A stretch of 64,000 bases of DNA, taken from the NCBI RefSeq assembly GCF_016808335.1, contig NC_053144.1, forward strand, positions 68,433,400 through 68,497,399, read 5' to 3'. Under the pieces are notes generated by a model. It made no database searches and was not told where the DNA came from. It worked only from the letters and a program-made list of their open reading frames with translations. This document shows, one piece after another, positions 57,230 to 64,000 of this stretch. The translations under genes and the position numbers were made by a program. The stretch comes from Panicum virgatum. Its lineage: Eukaryota > Streptophyta > Magnoliopsida > Poales > Poaceae. The stretch's first letter is position 1, and each line of letters opens with the position of its first letter.

Positions 57230-57512
57230 CAGGGAGCCTGCCGCCCGCCAGGGGGGCGGCAGGCTCCCACCAAGGGCATCTGCGCAAATAATTTTTTTTA
57301 AATTTACATATAAGTCCCTGCCGCCCCGCTGCTCATCTGCGCAAATAAATTTTTTTTAAATTTACATATAAGTCCCTGCCGCCCCGCTGCTGGGCGGCAG
57401 GCCCCCTGCCGCCCCGCTGCTGTGCGGTAGGGGTACAAAACTGTAAAATGTGATATTGAAAATATATTTTTGTAAAAAATATTTTCGAAAAATATAAAAA
57501 TAAAAAAGGCGC
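57230..57512. repeat. Right terminal inverted repeat, with internal duplication
   Basis: It is the reverse of 53443-53680, with one extra tandem copy of about 63 bp. GCGCAAATAA...GTCCCTGCCGCCCCGCTGCT occurs at about 57272-57332 and again at about 57336-57393. Confidence 0.8.
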
Positions 57513-57522
57513 TGTACCACCA

Positions 57523-60318
57523 CACAGCAGCAGCTCGTGGCCAGTTGCCCATCTCTGTAGGCACGCGCAGCCTGCCGCCGCCATCGCCAACGGCCACAGC
57601 CAATTTCTTCTCCGGTCGTCCGCCGTGGCAGCGTGGCTCGAGGCCTCCGCTTCAACAAGTCCATAATTCTTTGCACGAGGTAACCACTGTGCCCACGCCC
57701 CACGCGCAGGCTGTCCCGGCTATTTGGGGGGTAAAACCCTAGTTCGTCCTTACTTTCTTGATGTTGATGGCAATATTGCAAAATAATAATGTGTTCGTTC
57801 GAGTTTCATTACCTACCTGTCGACTCGTTAGCTGTCCTGTCATACGCTCTCACATTAGAGACCTGGGCACGATTTAGCTTTTATGTCTTACTTATTACTA
57901 TGCGAATTGTGAATTGTGCAAGTAATTTTATCTGGCTGGTTTAAGAGATTAAAAGAAAGTGCATGCCTTAGTCAATAGATTGCTATTTTATTTCGTGTTC
58001 TTCAGTGTACAAGGGTGTACAGCGTTTTCTCTGCAATTTGATGGCTGGTCCAAATCGTCTGATATTCTGGTCAAATGATTACATCATGGGCGAAGGGTAT
58101 GGCATTTTCTTGTGTGCAAATCATAAATTTATTTGAAAAATAAGCGATAATACTGATCCAACTCAAGTTGGAAAATAATGATCACTGCTGACCTTGAGGG
58201 TTTAGGTCGCTTAGTTGTATCACACTACTATCTACAAGCTCAAAGAAAATGGCTGATTTTCAGTACACGACAAACACATAAGTTCTTAACACACTTTCTG
58301 TATGATGGACCTGCGAATCAGCAAAGATGTTAGTGTAACACGTACACAAGCAGAAGGCTCATACACAACACTTGGCCAAGTATATTCAAATTCTTCATCA
58401 GTTGACAAGTAATAACACCCGTTTGATTTTCTGGGGTTTTAAATCTAGCTTTAACTGTATGCGTTTCTTTCTTGATTGAGACAATCTATTTTTTCTTTTG
58501 AGGTAAGGTTTTGTATGGCTGTATGGACAAGCTATGGAGTAGGTGCGTAGGACCACATGCTGCTTCCTTTCTCCTGCATCTCTTTTTTATTATTCCTCCC
58601 ATCATGAGTTGTAGTCTGTCATATCAGATGAAATTGTGCTCAGCCTCTGAAGCATCGTATCATTTATCAGTTGAAGTTTCATAGGCTCCGCCCCCTTCGC
58701 TTCACAAACTTCTTCATCTGTTAGATGCCACATGCGTGTTTGGTTTGCACCAAACACTAACCTGGCCAAAATTCATCTAGGCCCCAGATGTTTCAAATGC
58801 ATGGCGAACACCTGGGATTTTTCTACCAAAGTCTAGAAAACCTTTTTGGCCTGCTTTAGGCTTCGAGTATTATTAAAGCATGGGGTCTGGACTTCTTGTT
58901 ACCTGGTAATTGAGTCTTTCTATTAATTTGGATTATAAATGATCAAAACCTAGATTGAGTTCAGTCCCCTTATAGAATTATAGGTTGCGGTCATCCTGAT
59001 TCCCGATCTCCTTTATCATGGTCACAAAAAACGTTCTTGATAACGATAAATCCTGGAAGGTACGGATATTTGACCTTCACCTTCACCTTCTTTTGTGCTC
59101 AGAATTCATAGCCTGTAATTTCTGCAGGATTAGTTTGTCAAATAGAGTTACATGTGTCTAAATCATTTTTTGAACGCAAACATGTCTAAATCATGGACCT
59201 GCAGACTTCCAAAAGCCACCTGACATCACTACCAGATCAGCTTGACCTGAAATTCACAGTAACAAGTTGTTTTTTTAATATATATATATATACTGGTTAG
59301 CTCTGTCCTTTGATGACAGATTTCTGCGATTATTGTTCTCGTTTCCAAATAACACAGATAGTATTGTTTGATTGTTTTTTTTATCGTGTCATTGTAAGTT
59401 CAAACTATGGAGTCTATCCTCTTAAATTGTGATATATACCATGCTTTCATTTATCCTCCTTCCTACTGTAATTTCTGGACTCTGGTAATGATGAAGTGCT
59501 TTGATGAGGTGTGTCATTGTAAATTTGAACTACCCTCTCAAATTGTAATGTGTCCGCTACTTGTGTTCGTGTTTTCATGTGTTTGGCGGTAATTCCTTGT
59601 GCATGATGATTCCTTTTTTTTAGAACATGCAACGTGTGCTAATATAAACTCTGTTTATTATGTCCTCTTAACATGTGAAACCCCAAGATGGCGGCTTTAG
59701 CATGTTATTTTGCTTCTTAGTCCAGCATACCAGCTCTAGCGTGTCCTTTCTTTTTACTATTTTTGTTTTCAAACTGTATGTACCATGTTTCCCACATGAC
59801 CCGTCATTCTCTTGGCTGCTCAGCCACAGCCTAGGTGGCGTAAGTAGCGTGCATTATGTGCTGGTTTCCGCTCTTTTCTTTTGAGATAGCATATGCTGTG
59901 TTTGGTGAAGTGTGTTTTTAAGTCCATTATAGTACTGAGCAATTTGGATTCTTTTGCAGGACCAAAATTCCCTTCAATACAAAAGGAAAAAGGAATATCT
60001 GGCTAGCTGGAGTAGATTCTTATATACTAGTAGGACAGTTCGAGGTTGAATTCTTGTGCAGGCAATGAGTTGGCTGCTGAAGGCTTCGCAGAATCCACTT
60101 GTATCTCTTTGAGACTAGCTACGACTAGGATGGCTTTTGAGTTGTTCCGATGTCGGTATCCTGGTAGGGTTCCTAGCTACCTCGGACTCGGAGGCGTATG
60201 TAGCGAAAATGGCCTCTCATGTCATATTTCAATATATTGTTTTGGCGATCGATGACATACACAATACTTGGACTAATATGATTATTAAGATAATCATTCT
60301 CCGGCTTTTAGGTTCAAG
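57523..60318. other. Intergenic stretch without a supported gene
   Basis: Mostly AT-rich. A GC-rich patch just right of the PMD element holds no recognised gene. A weak internal duplication (GTCATTGTAA...) lies near 59390-59540. A micro-insertion is at 59155-59194. Confidence 0.5.
59155..59194 (-). repeat. Micro-retroposon: poly(T) insertion with 12-bp duplication
   Basis: TGTCTAAATCAT at 59155-59166 recurs at 59183-59194. The bases between are TTTTTGAACGCAAACA, so the inserted strand reads GCGTTC then A's, close to the GTTC-A tail at 3879-3892. Confidence 0.55.
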
Positions 60319-61491
60319 TGATGACAAAGAGAAGATAGGCAAAGTTAGGCCCGAAGCTCTTCGGTCGGTAGCACCGGAAGAACCGACGCATGGTATTTTG
60401 GTGCAGAAGGGAATCGAAGCCAAGTCATCTTATAGGCACCGGATGAACCGATGGTTCAAAAAGGGGCATCGGTGCATTGGGCGTACTGTGTTCCAGAGAC
60501 GATACAAGTCGCGCAAGAGCCAAGTCTTCAGCACCGGTTGAATCGGTGAAACATCGGTGCATACCATCGGTGTAATGACGTCAGCTGTTAGGAGTTCAAT
60601 GGCTACTTCGGATTATGAGTGACCGGATGAACCGACGCTACCCCAGCCAGAGGCATCGGTTCATCCGATGATACGCAGATTTTCTGCTGACCGCTGGAGC
60701 AACGGCTACAAGACTTGGTGGCCTATATATACGCCTCACCCCGGCCATTTGAAGTTTGCTGGAGTTGCTGAACATCCCACACACACCCAAGATCATCTCC
60801 AAGCCATACAAGAGCATCAAGATCATATCCTTAGCTTTTAGCACTAGCTTATAAAGTGTGAGTGCTAGAATAACTCTTAGTGAGTGAGATTGCAAGGTAT
60901 TGAACCTTTGTGCTGTGGTTCTCTAGTGAACCAAACAAAAGCTTGGTGCGCCGGCCTCTTTAGAGCTGCGAAGCTCGCCGACAACGTCATCGACCCTCCG
61001 ACTTGGTGTGGAGCGGCGACGACATCTTTGTGCGGGGGACGTGGAGACCCCCATCCTTTGTGGAAAAGCTCCTTAGTGGAACCCGGGGCCAAGGTGACCA
61101 TGATTGTGTTCACGGAAAAGACTTGGTGGCCGAGTAGCAATACTCTTAGTGAGTGCTACAACAATGTGGATGTAGGTGTGCCTTTGTGGCTAACCGAACC
61201 ACGGGATAAACACCCGCGTCAAGAGTTTGCTATCTCCTATCCCGCTCTTTAAGATTCCGCATTTAATACTTGCAACATTTGTGCCTTTACTTTCATAGAA
61301 TAATTTTTTGTTAGGAAATGCTATAGGGTGCATAACTCTTTTGGGATATGGGTTTCACACTAGAACAACCTAGTTGCACATCTAGATAGTTTGAATTAGT
61401 TTAAATTTTGTGCAAACTAGTTAGAGCCATAGGTCAAATTTTTTTATTAGTACCTAATTCACCCCTCCCCGTCTTAGGTTAGAGCTCCAGA
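60319..61491 (+). mobile_element. LTR-like unit, about 1.17 kb, probably a solo LTR
   Basis: It has repeated ACCGGATGAACCGA-type motifs, a promoter-like CCTATATATACGCC at 60721-60734 and a leader-like CATCAAGATCAT repeat, as in panicoid copia-type LTRs. TCAAG flanks it at 60314-60318 and 61492-61496, but the right end would then be GA, not CA, so the right boundary is uncertain. No coding region or second LTR is seen. Confidence 0.5.
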
Positions 61492-61494
61492 TCA

Positions 61495-61666
61495 AGCTTA
61501 TTAAAACGATAAAACGACGAAACGAATAGAGGGTAGATTTTAACGAAACGATAGACGTTTTAACGTTTAAACGGACGTTGTTTCACAAGGACGTTTTCTC
61601 GTGAAAACGTCGTTTTCACGTCGTGAAAACGTCGTTTTCACGTCGTGAAAACGTCGTTTTAATAAC
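61495..61666. mobile_element. Small AAACG-repeat foldback element
   Basis: TTATTAAAACGA at the left and CGTTTTAATAA at the right frame about 170 bp of AAACG and CGTTTT motifs, including three copies of GTCGTGAAAACGTCGTTTT type. GCTCCAGATCA occurs directly on both sides (61484-61494, 61667-61677), probably the target duplication plus a few chance bases. Confidence 0.55.
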
Positions 61667-61677
61667 AGGGCTCCAGA

Positions 61678-64000
61678 TCACTCTTAGCGTAGATAGCGGG
61701 CAGCCATGAGCGCCTCTGTATGACTATGGAGTGTCTTGGAACCCATTCAGCATTTGAGCCCAGCACAGGGGCAGGCGACGGCGTCGCTGAAAAGCCATGG
61801 TGGGTCATGCAACAGCGATGATGGACGACGACGCTGTGTGATGACAACATTGCCTCTCCTTGGCAGCACTATCTAGGATACTGTGAGAACAGGTCCATAT
61901 GCATATATGAACTATCTAGGATCGATGACCGATTTGAGCTTTCATTACCAGAGTGTACTTGATGATCGGCTACTTTTTTAATCAAAAAATGAAAATTTGT
62001 CGTGTGTGTTTGGCCTTAGCGTAACCACGATGCCCCGGCGGGTGGTGATTGGTAGAGCGGCAGTCAATTATGGGAACAGAGCAAACCCAGACATCTGTTC
62101 TCTATCAGAGGCCGGGTTCATCAGCTGCGCCCCCTGCGCTGGGCATGCATATGGTGTCCAGAGCTCATGAACCCTGGCTGGCTGCTGGCTCATCCACCAC
62201 ACGCCACCCGAATGGACACGCAGACCCAGCACATTCGCTAGCACTGTCTCGCTGGTGAGGTGGTGACGCTCGCCGCGCAGACCGCAGAGCCCCCACGCCG
62301 GCCGGCTCGCCGTTGGTTCGATCCGGTGGCCGCCCGGCCGGCCGGCGCTACCCCCCAATACCCATGGCGCCAGAGACAGGTCGCTCATCACGTGAACACA
62401 CGCGGTGGTGGAGCGGAACGGGTCGTGCGTGCGTGCCCGGGGGCATCGATGATCAGTCAACCGCCCATGCCCACGGTGAAACGATGCTTTTTTTTTTTGA
62501 GATTACGGTGAAACGATGCTGACACAAGGGGAGGACTGAGGAGGGGCGTGGAAAAGAGAAGACCGTACCCCCTCGCATACGCCAGCGGCGCACGCCGACC
62601 CACACCACACCCCGCGTCGTGGCCGTAGCGGCCGCGGGCGGGTGGGTGCGTCCACGCGCGGACACCGCCGCTGTTTGCGGGGCGGCACCGTGCCCTCACG
62701 AGCGAGAGAGCCGTCGATCCAGCGGGCCGGCCGCCGCTAGCTAGCTAGCTAGCGAGAGGGGGATAGGAGGGATCCGCCGCGCGCCGGCCGGCCGGCTCCG
62801 TCGTAGCGTCGTCGGCGTCCCTCCCTCGTTTGCGGGGCGGCCCCGCAGGCCCTGTCACCTCACAACTGTTCGCGCGCGCGCCCGCGGATGCCGGCCGCGC
62901 CCCCGTGAACCGCCCGCTTGCGCCGCGCGGCCCCCTCGCTTTGTTCCCGCGCGCGCCTTGTCAGCCGGTCGCTGCTGGGCTGCCTGCTGCCGGTATGGCG
63001 TGGCACGGACGGGGTACCGGCGGGGATGGCAGGGCAGGGGCATCGGCTGCCTGCTGCCGGTATGGCGTGGCATGGACTTGTGAGTCCGCACGGACCGCCG
63101 GACGTTGGCCGGCCACACCTATCGTCCGTCGCCGATCAGTCTATGGAGCTCTCGATGGATGCTCAGGTAGAGAGAGAGAGAGAGATGCTCTCGTTGAAAA
63201 TACCGCGCACGTATTGCGTGTGGTGTATGACAAGGGGAAAGAACCCGATTGAAATTCCCTGCGTCTCCATCGCGTGGACTGTGTGACGGCCCCCGTATCA
63301 CTGCTAGATTTGCTTTCGTACTACTACGCTCCAACTGGCTACGACGTGTTGGCAGCACCAACACGTACGAATCCAATACAGGCGCAGACGTACCAATCAC
63401 CCCGGACCCGGATAACGAACGATACCCGGCCGGGACGCGCAATGCATGAATCCTACCTAGTACACGCGCGGTGGAACCATCGGCTCGGCTAAGCACGCAA
63501 CTGACGATGGCGATCAGCAGGCGCCGTGGCATGATTGCTCGCGCATCCGTGTACGCCCTAGCCAACCGCCAGCTCTGTCATCCAGCAGCCAGCACAGCCG
63601 TCGACAGCCGATCCGATCTGACTCGGCGACAGCGACGCGGGCGGCGGCGTCTGCTCGGCGCTCCGCTCCGGCCACCATCCATCCATCCATCATCCCCCGA
63701 TCGAGCTCGAGCTCGAGGACGAAACGGGGGGACATGCACATGCCTGGCGCGCGCACGCGACGTCGCCACCTGACCCGAGGCGTGTGAGCTCACGGTGGGC
63801 CGTGCAGCGGCCGTGCGCCACCCCATCCGGCGGCCGTACCAACTCGTCAAAACGGCCATGGAATCTGGCATTAAATTAAACAACGGCGCCTAGCTAGCCC
63901 GGCCCTTTTTTGACGCTCGTCGCCTCGCCGCTGCGCCGTGACAGTAAGTCTCCGCCGGGCCTACCAGCCTGATGACAACCCGATTAACTAGTAGGGCTAA
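61678..64000. other. GC-rich intergenic stretch without a supported gene
   Basis: Open frames are many but short and without family motifs. Visible structures are a micro-insertion at 62473-62520, a CTAG repeat near 62738-62753, a 27-bp direct repeat (62979-63005 and 63046-63072), and a GA tract near 63170-63184. It could be the upstream region of a gene outside the window. Confidence 0.5.
62473..62520 (-). repeat. Micro-retroposon: poly(T) insertion with 16-bp duplication
   Basis: ACGGTGAAACGATGCT at 62473-62488 recurs exactly at 62505-62520. The 16 bp between are ten T's plus GAGATT, so the inserted strand reads AATCTC then A's, the same tail type as TATTCTC-A at 21140-21154. Confidence 0.75.

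Larger units (their letters stand above)
53443..57512 (+). mobile_element. MULE-type TIR element carrying a PMD gene
   Basis: A 4.07 kb unit starts GCGCCTTTTTTATTTTTATA and ends with the complement. TGTACCACCA at 53433-53442 and 57513-57522 is a 9-10 bp target duplication, as in the Mutator superfamily; one base at each edge can be assigned either way. The inverted repeats reach about 240 bp inward and include CCTGCCGCCC-type blocks. The only gene inside is the PMD gene; no transposase is encoded. Its leader is shared with the MULE at 1-2107. Confidence 0.88.

Noticed and set aside
60314..61496. TCAAG as a firm target duplication of the LTR-like unit
   Set aside because: The right end would be GA rather than CA, and a small element is inserted at this border, so the match may be chance.
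1..64000. CRISPR arrays, rRNA or tRNA genes
   Set aside because: None seen. The only tRNA-like match is the retrotransposon primer-binding site at 43925-43937, too short to be a gene.

Overview
This window is nuclear DNA from a grass (Poaceae), most likely a panicoid. The evidence is GC-rich 5' coding ends, plant-only gene families (PHT1 transporter, PPR-DYW protein, SMT2), and dense grass-type MITEs and LTR retrotransposons. Species cannot be fixed from sequence reading alone.

Layout. 1-2.1 kb: the 5' part of a Mutator-like element (MULE) with a broken MuDR-type transposase, minus strand. 5.3-11.9 kb: a complete 20-exon mitochondrial-type aconitase. 13.5-15.5 kb: a 4-exon J-domain plus RRM protein (DNAJC17-like). 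16.6-19.0 kb: a single-exon PPR-DYW protein. 19.6-20.0 kb: a damaged LYR-motif gene, with a poly(A) retroposon in its upstream region. 21.35-25.3 kb: an intronless RRM plus CSTF-hinge gene, cut by a 3.2 kb solo LTR that now supplies its stop codon. 26.2-26.7 kb: a small zinc-ribbon-like protein (At4g08330 type). 27.4-29.0 kb: a PHT1 phosphate transporter with a PHR1-type site in its promoter. 29.5-30.2 kb: a solo LTR. 33.9-45.9 kb: a 12 kb Tekay/Del-like chromovirus retrotransposon, minus strand, with a duplicated accessory ORF and a 5' LTR that has lost its TATA region. 46.2-47.2 kb: a MITE and a hAT element built of ACCGGT-type repeats. 48.2-49.3 kb: sterol methyltransferase SMT2. 49.6-51.9 kb: a long foldback and three MITEs. 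53.4-57.5 kb: a 4.07 kb terminal-inverted-repeat element carrying a 10-exon plant mobile domain (PMD) gene. 57.5-64 kb: mostly non-coding, with one LTR-like unit.

Most notable result. The PMD element and the transposase-bearing MULE at the left edge appear to be two members of one family. They share a 20-bp leader block at the same distance (88 nt) from a TATAAAAG box, the same 5'-UTR intron placed two bases before the ATG, and similar G/C-rich inverted-repeat ends. The PMD element has 9-10 bp target duplications of Mutator type. This suggests a two-component mobile system (transposase element plus PMD element) using one promoter module.

A second pattern is a set of five tiny insertions, each only a poly(A) tail plus a few bases flanked by 12-17 bp direct repeats. 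They look like extreme 5' truncations of LINE-type retroposition.

The host genes are unrelated single genes, not an operon. They cover TCA/glyoxylate metabolism, splicing-related J protein, organelle RNA processing, Fe-S assembly, mRNA 3' processing, phosphate uptake and sterol synthesis.
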